Shown here in pieces: positions 6,756 through 13,535 of a stretch of DNA of 28,279 bases; positions within the stretch are counted from its first letter, which is position 1, and each line of letters starts with the position of its first letter. A program made the translations under genes and the position numbers. Below the pieces are notes generated by a model. The model saw nothing but the letters and a program-made list of their open reading frames with translations, did no database searches and was not told where the DNA came from. The DNA lies in IMG/VR virus record IMGVR_UViG_3300042569_001750, positions 1 to 28,279 of that record. One strand, given 5' to 3'. The stretch comes from a virus.

Positions 6756-7445
6756 ATGGCTTTAAGTACAACAGATTTGGGCTCAGGTGGCTCATCAATG
6801 GCAAAAACAATTGCACCAGGTAATCATGTGTTAAAAATTAATAGTGTTGAGCTAGAAGATTTTAGATTCATTGACGGTGCTAAACATTTAATTTTACATG
6901 TAGAAACTGCACCTATTGAAGGTTTTGAAGGTTTCTTGCTTGATAAGGATGATGAAAGCAAAGGCCGTTTTGAAGGTCAGATTGGTAGAGTGAAAGCAAG
7001 CCAGTATGCATATGCAGATGGTGAAACTAAAACTGGTATCAAAATTCAAAGAGATAGATCAGTTTTAATATTTTTACAGAGCTTGTCTAAAACTTTAGGT
7101 ATCAATGAATGGTTTGTTGATCAAGATGGTAAGCATAACAGTATTGAAGATTTTGTAGATGCCTTCAATGCAAGTGCTCCAATCAAAGATAAATATCTTG
7201 AGTTCTGCGTTGCAGGTAAAGAATATTTGAACAAAAGTGGTTATACAACTTATGACATGTGGCTTCCAAAAGCAGATAACAGAAAGTATTCTTTTGGTGA
7301 AGTAGAAGGAGGTAAAGTTATCTCTTATGAAGAAAGCAAACATCTTAAAAAGTTGGAGGTAAAAGAAGTAAATAATTTTGGTGGTGCAGATGATGATGAT
7401 TTCTCTATGCCAACTAATACTTCTTCTGATTTCAGTCTAGATTAA
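6756..7445 (+). CDS. Single-stranded DNA-binding protein, crAss-like type
   Basis: A 229-aa protein that I call SSB from its place directly after the Sak4-like ATPase, its N-terminal beta-rich region (starting around IAPGNHVLKINSVELED and HLILHVET, consistent with an OB fold), and its acidic Gly/Asp-rich C-terminus (FGGADDDDFSMPT, ending DFSLD). The length and the N-terminal TIAPGNH... pattern match proteins annotated as SSB in crAss-like phages, as I recall them. It would coat unwound DNA and recruit partners through the acidic tail. No Shine-Dalgarno precedes the start; the leader is A/T only. A hairpin terminator lies 12 bases after the stop. Confidence 0.75.
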   Translation: MALSTTDLGSGGSSMAKTIAPGNHVLKINSVELEDFRFIDGAKHLILHVETAPIEGFEGFLLDKDDESKGRFEGQIGRVKASQYAYADGETKTGIKIQRDRSVLIFLQSLSKTLGINEWFVDQDGKHNSIEDFVDAFNASAPIKDKYLEFCVAGKEYLNKSGYTTYDMWLPKADNRKYSFGEVEGGKVISYEESKHLKKLEVKEVNNFGGADDDDFSMPTNTSSDFSLD

Positions 7446-7457
7446 TTATTAATAATC

Positions 7458-7493
7458 ATAGGGGGGAGTCAGCTTCCCCCTATTTTATTTTAT
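7458..7493 (+). terminator. G-rich hairpin terminator/attenuator after SSB
   Basis: Ten-base-pair stem ATAGGGGGGA...TTCCCCCTAT (7458-7483, one G-T wobble, loop GTCAGC) followed by an interrupted T-rich tract to 7493. It lies between SSB and primase and ends only 14 bases before the primase ATG, so it may be a partial terminator or also act as a 5' UTR structure. No promoter is visible between it and the primase. Confidence 0.75.
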
Positions 7494-7497
7494 TGCT

Positions 7498-8478
7498 ATG
7501 ATTTCTACTAAAAATCTAATTGCCAAACTAGAAGATATACCTAAAGAATGGGTCTTTGAGTTTTATCTACAGATACCTGAAAAGCTAACTGGACAAAGTG
7601 TAAAACTTAAATCTATTTTTAACAGTAGAGAAAAGACAGCTTCCATGTATATCTATATGGATAACAACAATACTTATAAGTTTAAAGACTTTTCTTCTGG
7701 TACTGGTGGTGATGCATTAAATCTTGTGCAAACACTATTTAATCTACCAAGTAGAGCTAGAGCTTCATTTAAAATTATTGATGACTACTGTGAGTATATT
7801 AAAACTCATGAACCGGCACCAGTGATTGAATTAAAAGCTCATAGTAAGTTTAGTGTATCTGATTATGAAATAAGACACTGGAATAACCTAGATCAAAACT
7901 ATTGGACAGCTTTTGGAATTGGATCAAAAATGTTAGAGCACTATAATGTAGCCCCTTTAGGATTTTATACAATGACCAAAGAAGATAACTTAGGTATTAC
8001 TACAAAGATGAATATTAGTGCAAACTATATTTATGGTTACTTTAAAAAGGATGGAACTTTGTATAAGATTTATCAACCTAAAGTAAAAGATAGTAAATTC
8101 ATAAAGGTCCGGGATTATATTCAAGGTAGTGAGCAACTCAGAGGTGATAAAAAGTTTCTTGTTATTACATCTTCATTGAAAGATTTGATGGCATTTAATA
8201 AATTAAAACTTACTGATGCTGAATCTATTTCTCCAGACAGTGAAAACTCAATGATTCCTACCAATTACATTGTTAATGCAATCAAGCATTACAAAAATGT
8301 ATTTGTGTTATTTGATAATGATGAGGCTGGCCAAAAAGCTGCTCAAAAATATCAAAAAATGTTTGGTCTGATTGCAGTTAACCTTCCTATGGAGAAAGAT
8401 CTATCTGATTCTGTAAAACTTCATGGTATTGATGCTGTAAGAAGTATATTAATTCCATTATTAAAAGAAGCATTATGA
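7498..8478 (+). CDS. DnaG-like TOPRIM primase
   Basis: The likely phage primase, making RNA primers for replication. Of its 326 residues, 35-80 resemble the DnaG CHC2 domain in layout (SIFNSREKTASMYIY, then FKDFSSGTGGDALNLVQ) but lack the zinc-binding cysteines. The TOPRIM part starts with VITSSLKDLMA (222-232) and continues with LFDNDEAG (271-278), which supplies the metal-binding Asp pair, and KDLSD (300-304). The glutamate usual at the start of TOPRIM (vTEGxxDxL) is replaced by the SSLKD form, which I recall from other phage primases. The start follows the hairpin by 14 bases. The next gene overlaps it by four bases (ATGA). Confidence 0.8.
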   Translation: MISTKNLIAKLEDIPKEWVFEFYLQIPEKLTGQSVKLKSIFNSREKTASMYIYMDNNNTYKFKDFSSGTGGDALNLVQTLFNLPSRARASFKIIDDYCEYIKTHEPAPVIELKAHSKFSVSDYEIRHWNNLDQNYWTAFGIGSKMLEHYNVAPLGFYTMTKEDNLGITTKMNISANYIYGYFKKDGTLYKIYQPKVKDSKFIKVRDYIQGSEQLRGDKKFLVITSSLKDLMAFNKLKLTDAESISPDSENSMIPTNYIVNAIKHYKNVFVLFDNDEAGQKAAQKYQKMFGLIAVNLPMEKDLSDSVKLHGIDAVRSILIPLLKEAL

Positions 8479-8825
8479 ATTTAGAAAAATCAATGGATGA
8501 ACTTGAAAGACATATAAATTCTTCTCAAAGTTATTTTGATGATGTAAGAGTTCAGATTGAAAGAGAATTGAAAGATGTAAATGAAGAAATATCTGAGCTT
8601 AAAGATGAGATAACTACACTTGAAGAACAAGAAATACTTCTTACAGAACAGTTAGATGATTATCAGCAAATTATAAAAGATATGCAAAAAGAAAATGCTA
8701 TGCTTCAACTTGAACTTACTGAAGTTACTAATGAACTAATTGCATTAAGAAGTGACAATATGACAAAAGCAGGAATTATATTACATTTGAAGAATGAGCT
8801 GGTTATATTTGGGAAAAACATTTGA
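8475..8825 (+). CDS. Coiled-coil protein, 116 aa
   Basis: A 116-aa acidic, almost entirely helical protein. Residues about 25-100 carry heptad-like spacing of Leu/Ile (EISELKDEITTLEEQEILL, then LQLELTEVTNELIALRS), a strong coiled-coil prediction by eye. It is coupled to the primase by an ATGA overlap, and the following GIY-YIG gene starts inside its end (32-base overlap). It could be a dimeric or oligomeric adaptor acting with primase, but there is no direct evidence. No membrane segment or cysteine is present. Confidence 0.6.
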   Translation: MNLEKSMDELERHINSSQSYFDDVRVQIERELKDVNEEISELKDEITTLEEQEILLTEQLDDYQQIIKDMQKENAMLQLELTEVTNELIALRSDNMTKAGIILHLKNELVIFGKNI

Positions 8826-9219
8826 AGAAGGTGATATACCTCAAGAAGGTGTAGGATTCATCTACATTATGACTGCTATCATAGATGGTAAGTCTGTTGC
8901 ATATATTGGTAAGAAGAACTTCTTTGCTAATATCAAGAGACCTCTTGGTAAAAAAGCACTGGCTATGTCTACTGATAAAAGACTTAAAAAGTACAAGAGG
9001 GAGCTTAAACCAGACTTTATGAGATATTACAGTAGTAATAAAATTCTTAAAGATGCTCACAAAGCTGGTATTGTAATTAAAAGGGAAATTCTAATGATTT
9101 GCTACTCAGCAATGGAATTGACTTATCAAGAGGTAAAGCACCAGTTTAAATATGAAGTGCTTGAGAAAGAAGAATACTTAAATGCCAACATTCTTGGCAG
9201 ATTTTATAAAACAAAATAA
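8794..9219 (+). CDS. GIY-YIG endonuclease, T4 endonuclease II-like
   Basis: A 141-aa nuclease of the GIY-YIG superfamily. GFIYIMT (21-27) is the GIY strand and AYIGKKNF (37-44) is the YIG strand; YYSSNKILKDA and REILMICYSAMELTYQEV follow, and a C-terminal NANILGRFY ends the protein, the order seen in phage endonuclease II (DenA-like) and related enzymes. A catalytic Glu is expected within the 108-121 helix (E108, E113 or E121). Such enzymes degrade host DNA or act as stand-alone homing nucleases; position in the replication block allows either. The start overlaps the coiled-coil gene by 32 bases; ATG 8794 is the first that preserves the whole GIY strand with an N-terminal extension. Confidence 0.75.
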   Translation: MSWLYLGKTFEEGDIPQEGVGFIYIMTAIIDGKSVAYIGKKNFFANIKRPLGKKALAMSTDKRLKKYKRELKPDFMRYYSSNKILKDAHKAGIVIKREILMICYSAMELTYQEVKHQFKYEVLEKEEYLNANILGRFYKTK

Positions 9220-9221
9220 CT

Positions 9222-9488
9222 ATGAAAAAATCATTTATTTGTCTTGGCTTATTAGCCTTGACTCTAACAGCATGTACTGAAAATTCAAGAGTAAAAAATT
9301 GGGGTGGAGAAGGAAAAATCTCTTTACCAAAGGGAAGAAAGTTAATTAATGTAACTTGGAAAGAGAGTGAAATTTGGTATTTAACTAGACCAATGAATTC
9401 AACAGACTCTGTAGAAACATATAAATTTCAAGAAGAATCTTCTTGGGGTGTAGTAGAAGGAACATATACAATTACCGAATCTAAGTAA
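9222..9488 (+). CDS. Small phage-encoded lipoprotein, 88 aa
   Basis: The N-terminus is a lipoprotein signal peptide: MKK, a hydrophobic stretch (ICLGLLALT) and the lipobox LTAC with Cys18 as the predicted lipidated residue. The mature part is about 70 residues, with ISLPKGRKLINVTWKES and an IWYLTRPM block that I recall from small lipoproteins or secreted proteins in other phages and prophages. A lipoprotein made in the early block is a candidate for superinfection exclusion or modification of the host envelope; this is inference. It starts two bases after the nuclease gene ends. Confidence 0.75.
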   Translation: MKKSFICLGLLALTLTACTENSRVKNWGGEGKISLPKGRKLINVTWKESEIWYLTRPMNSTDSVETYKFQEESSWGVVEGTYTITESK

Positions 9489-9490
9489 TT

Positions 9491-9898
9491 ATGACTGAGA
9501 AAGATCTAACAACTCTTTTATTTAAATTAGCTGATATAGGTGTTACTGGTATTAAAGTGCATTATGATGGTGGAGGAGACTCCGGTTCCATAGACTGGAT
9601 TGGATATACAAAAGAACCTTGTGCTACTCCAGAAGATGTAAATGATGGTATTGATGACTGGGACAATGATACAAATTTAGCAGAGTTAGATTCAAGTGCT
9701 TATTCTTTAATTGAAGAGTTTGCACAAGAAAAACTTTTAAATGACATTGAAGACTGGTGGAATAATGAAGGTGGTTTTGGTAATTTATGTATATGTGTTC
9801 CTTCAGGAAAATATATTATTAATAACTCCATAAGAATCACTGAGACAGAAGATTACTTTCATGATGGTAGTTTACTAGAACAAGCAGAAAATGACTGA
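9491..9898 (+). CDS. DUF6878-like protein, 135 aa
   Basis: A 135-aa acidic soluble protein. The conserved-looking blocks are GGGDSGSIDWIGY (residues about 27-39), DIEDWWNNEGGFGNL (about 85-100) and a C-terminal Y.HDGSL block, a combination I associate with the DUF6878 family found in bacteria and phages, function unknown. It starts two bases after the lipoprotein stop and overlaps the next gene by eight bases, so it belongs to the same small-gene cassette. The family name is from memory and should be checked. Confidence 0.6.
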   Translation: MTEKDLTTLLFKLADIGVTGIKVHYDGGGDSGSIDWIGYTKEPCATPEDVNDGIDDWDNDTNLAELDSSAYSLIEEFAQEKLLNDIEDWWNNEGGFGNLCICVPSGKYIINNSIRITETEDYFHDGSLLEQAEND

Positions 9899-10076
9899 AA
9901 AAGAAAAAGCAGATGAAATGTATGCTTATGCAAGTAAGCTACATGGTCCTGAAAAAGCTAAAGAAGAATCATTAAAATCTGCAACAGCAACTTATTCATT
10001 AGCACCATATAAAGATGGTAGAATGATGGCTAGAAGTTATTGGGAAAGAGTGATTGAACATTTAAAGAAAAAGTAA
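9891..10076 (+). CDS. Hypothetical small basic protein, 61 aa
   Basis: A 61-residue helical protein beginning MTEKEKADEMYAYASKLHG and ending EHLKKK. Its ATG lies inside the end of the DUF6878-like gene (8-base overlap), and its last stop base is the first base of the next ATG (TAATG). It has no signal peptide, cysteines or recognised motif. It is supported mainly by the tight packing on both sides. Confidence 0.55.
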   Translation: MTEKEKADEMYAYASKLHGPEKAKEESLKSATATYSLAPYKDGRMMARSYWERVIEHLKKK

Positions 10077-10339
10077 TGGACGAGAAAAAATTTAATGAAG
10101 CTAAGTATACAAAAGAAATGATTGACAAGCTTCATACTAGATCTCTTAAACTTCTAGAAGCAATATCAGGAACCATAAATAAAACTACTGTAGAGTATGT
10201 TACTGGTGAAGGAAAATTTCTAAGACCTGGAGAAATTTATTTAAATAATACTGCAGCACTTAGAGATTTTATGCAAAAAGAATATACAGAGATACAGCTT
10301 GAGTTAGGTGACTTAAGAGAAAAATTTAAAAGTCTGTAG
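10076..10339 (+). CDS. Hypothetical protein, 87 aa
   Basis: An 87-aa protein, helical at both ends (residues 3-35 and 60-87), with a short GEGKFLRPGEIYL beta-like segment in the middle. The start shares a base with the preceding stop, and the following ATG comes one base after its TAG. It is charged and soluble with no recognised domain. Confidence 0.55.
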   Translation: MDEKKFNEAKYTKEMIDKLHTRSLKLLEAISGTINKTTVEYVTGEGKFLRPGEIYLNNTAALRDFMQKEYTEIQLELGDLREKFKSL

Positions 10340-10340
10340 T

Positions 10341-10688
10341 ATGGCACATCCTTGGCAACATGCAAAGTCATCAGCTAAAAAGTTTGGTGGCTCTCCTGTA
10401 GATTATTTGGAAATCCATAAATGGTTTGATGAAACCAAAGCTTGGATTGGCCATAGTATGCATAGAATATTCAGACACCATAGTGAAGGAATATTTGAAT
10501 GTGAAAAAAGATTTGGTATGACTATTATCAACTCTGACGGCAAAGAAGTGTATACAAGATATGTTGGAGAACAGCATGTCAAAGAGGATTGCAATAATTA
10601 CATTCCAACAGCGAAGGAATGGGTAGATATGATTGCAAGTGGTAAGCCTGAGAAATGGGCAATTAAAACTTTAAAAATTGAAGACTAA
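10341..10688 (+). CDS. DUF6915-like protein, 115 aa
   Basis: The protein opens with HPWQHAKSSAKKFGGSP, then IHKWFDETK, FRHHSEGIFECEKRFG, INSDGKEV and VGEQHVKEDC; this ordered set matches the pattern I know as DUF6915, a small His-rich family in bacteria and phages whose function is not known to me. The many conserved His, Asp and Glu residues suggest metal binding. It is full length by comparison with that pattern. It overlaps the next gene by one base (TAATG). Confidence 0.75.
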   Translation: MAHPWQHAKSSAKKFGGSPVDYLEIHKWFDETKAWIGHSMHRIFRHHSEGIFECEKRFGMTIINSDGKEVYTRYVGEQHVKEDCNNYIPTAKEWVDMIASGKPEKWAIKTLKIED

Positions 10689-11080
10689 TGATTTTTGACA
10701 AAGAAGAAACAAAGAATTTATTAAACATGCTTAAGTCTGAGGACACAGAGAATCATGTTATTGCATTTGAAGCACTGAAAAGTGTGGATGTAAAAGCTTA
10801 TATAGGAGAACTATTAGTTCTATATAAGTTTTGTGGATTACCAAAAAGTGACTGGGAAAGTGCTGGTAAAAAAGTACATGACAAAATTATTAAAGTTGTA
10901 GGTGAAGGATCATTAACAAGTCCAAGAACTCTTAGTCTAATTACAGAACATAAAGGTTCTAAAAATTCTATAGAATTATTTATGGAACTTTTTGTAAGAG
11001 ATATGACTAGTATGTTGGAACAAATTGGATACCCAACAGACAGCTTTGAAATAAACATTAAATTGAAAGATAATGGATAA
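10688..11080 (+). CDS. Conserved helical phage protein with a KSxDxxNHVxA motif, 130 aa
   Basis: A 130-aa helical protein. Residues 14-30 (MLKSEDTENHVIAFEAL) closely resemble residues 220-236 of the 456-aa protein encoded at 13536 (9 of 17 identical by eye), pointing to a shared helical module. Small proteins with this LLxSxDxEN pattern occur, as I recall, in Bacteroidota phages. It overlaps the metallopeptidase-VWA gene by eight bases, so it may be a third member of that MoxR/VWA operon. There is no catalytic motif. Confidence 0.65.
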   Translation: MIFDKEETKNLLNMLKSEDTENHVIAFEALKSVDVKAYIGELLVLYKFCGLPKSDWESAGKKVHDKIIKVVGEGSLTSPRTLSLITEHKGSKNSIELFMELFVRDMTSMLEQIGYPTDSFEINIKLKDNG

Positions 11081-12254
11081 ACAACAGAGTCTTAGTAAAA
11101 CTAGTAAAGAGCTAATGTTGAAAGAGCCCTATTATGGGTTCTTTCTTATTATGCTCAATAAGTTGTGGGATAGTAAAAGAGTTCCTACAGCTGGTGTAAG
11201 CAAGAATGGAATTAATTATCAGCTTGCAATCAATCCTGAGTTCTGGGAAAGTCTTAGTGAAGACCATAGACTAGGATTATTGAAGCATGAATTATTGCAT
11301 ATTGCATTTGGACATCTTACTACATTCTTCAAGTTTACAGACAAGAAACTAGCTAATGTAGCTATGGATATGGAGATTAATCAGTATATAGATAAACAGT
11401 ATCTACCGGAAGGTGGTATTGATATAGATAACTATACTGATATACAACTAGATAGAAAAGCTGGTGCTAGATATTATTATGACAAACTGAAGCAACTTCA
11501 GGATGAAAAAGATAAAGATGGTACTACTGGTGATTCTAATATGGATCAACTTTTAGATGATATAGAGAATGGTAATATACCTGATCATAACACCTGGGAA
11601 GAGTTTGAAAACATGACAGAAGCAGAACAAAAGTTAATTGAAAAACAATTACAAAAAGTTCTGACAGATGCTAAGGAACAAACCATTAAGAAAAGAGGTA
11701 ATGTTCCTGGAGAAATAGAAGGGGTAATTATTATTGAAGAAATAGTCAAACCTAAATTTGACTGGAGAGGTTTCATTAGAAGATTTACTGGTGTAAGTAC
11801 AAAAGTATTTACTAAGAAGATCAGAAGAAAAGAGAACCGTAGATTTGATGCAAATCCAGGTCTGAAGATAAAAATGAGACAACACATGTTGTTGGCCATT
11901 GATACTTCAGGATCTGTAAGTGATTCTGAACTAAAAGAATTTATGAGTGAAATCTACCACATTTACAAGTGTGGTGTTGATATTACCATAGTGCAGTGTG
12001 ATACTACAATCAGATCAATTGAACCTTACAAAGGTAAGTTTGAAATGAGTGTATTAGGTAGAGGTGGGACTGAATTTGATCCCGTCCTAGAATATTTTAA
12101 TGAAAACCAAAGAAAATATACAAGCCTGGTGTATTTTACTGATGGTGAGTGTTATACAAGAGTAAGACCAAAAGGAAACATTCTTTGGGTCTTGTCAGAA
12201 AGGTCACATATGAATGACAGTTTACCAGGTAAAGTAATTAAGTTAGAACTATAA
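11073..12254 (+). CDS. Putative metallopeptidase plus VWA-domain protein (DUF2201-like)
   Basis: A 393-aa two-part protein of the type that pairs with MoxR AAA+ ATPases. The N-terminal half has a zinc-protease-like HELLH motif (His72, Glu73, His76) followed by His81, then NVAMDMEINQYI; a charged, low-complexity linker covers about 140-215. The C-terminal half is a von Willebrand A domain with the MIDAS motif DTSGS (277-281), Thr333 in GRGGTEF and Asp357 in YFTDGE, i.e. all five metal-site positions. This layout matches bacterial DUF2201 proteins. Its partner MoxR-like ATPase follows 12 bases later, and the 130-aa gene overlaps its start. Known relatives act in chaperone-like remodelling of protein complexes; the phage target is unknown. 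Confidence 0.85.
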   Translation: MDKQQSLSKTSKELMLKEPYYGFFLIMLNKLWDSKRVPTAGVSKNGINYQLAINPEFWESLSEDHRLGLLKHELLHIAFGHLTTFFKFTDKKLANVAMDMEINQYIDKQYLPEGGIDIDNYTDIQLDRKAGARYYYDKLKQLQDEKDKDGTTGDSNMDQLLDDIENGNIPDHNTWEEFENMTEAEQKLIEKQLQKVLTDAKEQTIKKRGNVPGEIEGVIIIEEIVKPKFDWRGFIRRFTGVSTKVFTKKIRRKENRRFDANPGLKIKMRQHMLLAIDTSGSVSDSELKEFMSEIYHIYKCGVDITIVQCDTTIRSIEPYKGKFEMSVLGRGGTEFDPVLEYFNENQRKYTSLVYFTDGECYTRVRPKGNILWVLSERSHMNDSLPGKVIKLEL

Positions 12255-12266
12255 AAAAAGAAAAAG

Positions 12267-13439
12267 ATGAATCAAGTACAATTAAATGTAGAAGAGTTAA
12301 AAAGCTTTATTAAGCATATGGTTGGTAATAACCAACACATTCAAAAAGAAGGAAAAGTTCCTGTGGCAATCAATATTGAAGGTGATGCTGGTTTGGGTAA
12401 AACTTCTGCAATCATGCAGTTGGGTAAAGAATTACAAATGGATGTTGTAAAGCTGAATTTATCTCAGCTAGAAGAATTAGGTGACTTGGTTGGTTTTCCT
12501 GTAAAAGAATTTCAGATATCAAATGCAGATGGTACTAAAACTACTTGGATTAATGAATCTCAGATAGCTGCCGCAACTGCTAAAGGATACAAAGTAATAG
12601 GAAAGAAAATGTCACATGCTGCTCCTGAATGGATTCAGGGTAAAGGTGAAGGTGGATTCTTAGTATTAGATGACTACACCAGAGCTGATCAAAGATTTAT
12701 GCAGGCAACAATGGAGATTTTGGATAGACAAGAATATGTTTCTTGGAAACTTCCAAAGAACTGGCATGTTATCTTGACTACTAATCCAGACAATGGTGAT
12801 TACAATGTAACTTCTTTAGATGTTGCTCAGAAGACAAGATTTATCTCTGTTGAGTTGAAATATGATTCTGATGTATGGGCTAAGTGGGCAGAGAAAGCAA
12901 ACATAGATGGTAGATGTATTAACTTTATGTTGATGCACCCAGAATTGGTAACTCAAAGAATTAATCCAAGAGCAATCACTACATTCTTTAATGCAATTAG
13001 TTCTGTACCTAAGTTTGAAGATAACTTACCATTGATTCAGATGATTGGTGAGGGTTCTGTTGGTGCAGATTTCTCTAGCATGTTTACTATGTTCATTAAT
13101 AACAAACTAGATAGAATAATTAGTCCGGTAGACATCTTAACCAAAGATGAGCAGTATGTAATGAACTCATTGACAAATGCTGTTGGTAAAGATGATGATT
13201 TCCGTGCAGATATCTCTAGTGTAATTGCAACAAGGGTAATAAATTATTCATTGACACTTGCAGATAAGGGTTCTATTGCTAAACCTATCATTGATAGAAT
13301 TGCTAAGTTAACTACAGACTGTGATGCATTTACTAATGACTTGAGATATTACATGGTCAAAGAAATTGTTAATGGAAACAAAGTTAAATTCTCCCAGTTG
13401 ATGATGAATCAAGAGGTGGTGAAGATGGCTGTCAAGTAA
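12267..13439 (+). CDS. MoxR-type AAA+ ATPase
   Basis: A 390-aa AAA+ ATPase. Walker A is GDAGLGKTS (39-47), Walker B is FLVLDD (131-136), the VILTTNP segment contains sensor 1 (Asn173), and KTRFISVEL has the likely arginine finger Arg191. The N-terminal half carries the LSQLEELGDLVGFP insertion typical of MoxR/dynein-type AAA+ proteins that load peptide or nucleotide-driven conformational change onto VWA partners. It follows the metallopeptidase-VWA gene directly, the standard MoxR-VWA pairing. The C-terminal third (residues 230-390) is helical. A hairpin terminator lies nine bases after the stop. Dynein-related phage ATPases with other roles are the alternative. Confidence 0.88.
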   Translation: MNQVQLNVEELKSFIKHMVGNNQHIQKEGKVPVAINIEGDAGLGKTSAIMQLGKELQMDVVKLNLSQLEELGDLVGFPVKEFQISNADGTKTTWINESQIAAATAKGYKVIGKKMSHAAPEWIQGKGEGGFLVLDDYTRADQRFMQATMEILDRQEYVSWKLPKNWHVILTTNPDNGDYNVTSLDVAQKTRFISVELKYDSDVWAKWAEKANIDGRCINFMLMHPELVTQRINPRAITTFFNAISSVPKFEDNLPLIQMIGEGSVGADFSSMFTMFINNKLDRIISPVDILTKDEQYVMNSLTNAVGKDDDFRADISSVIATRVINYSLTLADKGSIAKPIIDRIAKLTTDCDAFTNDLRYYMVKEIVNGNKVKFSQLMMNQEVVKMAVK

Positions 13440-13447
13440 TTGAAACG

Positions 13448-13471
13448 TAAAAGGTTTTCCCCTTTTATTTT
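13448..13471 (+). terminator. Hairpin terminator after the MoxR-like gene
   Basis: TAAAAGG (13448-13454) pairs with CCTTTTA (13461-13467) around a TTTTCC loop, followed by a short T run. The stem is AT-rich and only seven pairs, so it is moderate at best, but it sits immediately after the MoxR stop. Confidence 0.5.
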
Positions 13472-13496
13472 GACACAATTTTAATTAAAAACAAGC

Positions 13497-13522
13497 ATAG
13501 GGGGAGGTAAAACTCCCCTTAT
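13497..13522 (+). promoter_or_regulatory. G-rich hairpin just upstream of the 13536 start
   Basis: ATAGGGGGAG (13497-13506) pairs with CTCCCCTTAT (13513-13522) around a GTAAAA loop. It lacks a T tract (next bases TAAATTTA) and ends 13 bases before ATG 13536, so it looks more like a 5' UTR element than a terminator. It shares the ATAGGGGG...CCCC design with 7458-7483. Further upstream, ATTG (13439) and TTATTTTG (13463) lie 20 bases apart, a two-mismatch match to the -33/-7 promoter pattern; I do not call that a promoter. Confidence 0.5.
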
Positions 13523-13535
13523 TAAATTTAAGACT

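Noticed and set aside
7373-7380. TAATTTTG, matching the -7 promoter consensus within the SSB gene
   Set aside because: No TTTG lies at the right distance upstream (only GTTG at 17 bases) and the following hairpin would stop the transcript; likely chance in AT-rich DNA.
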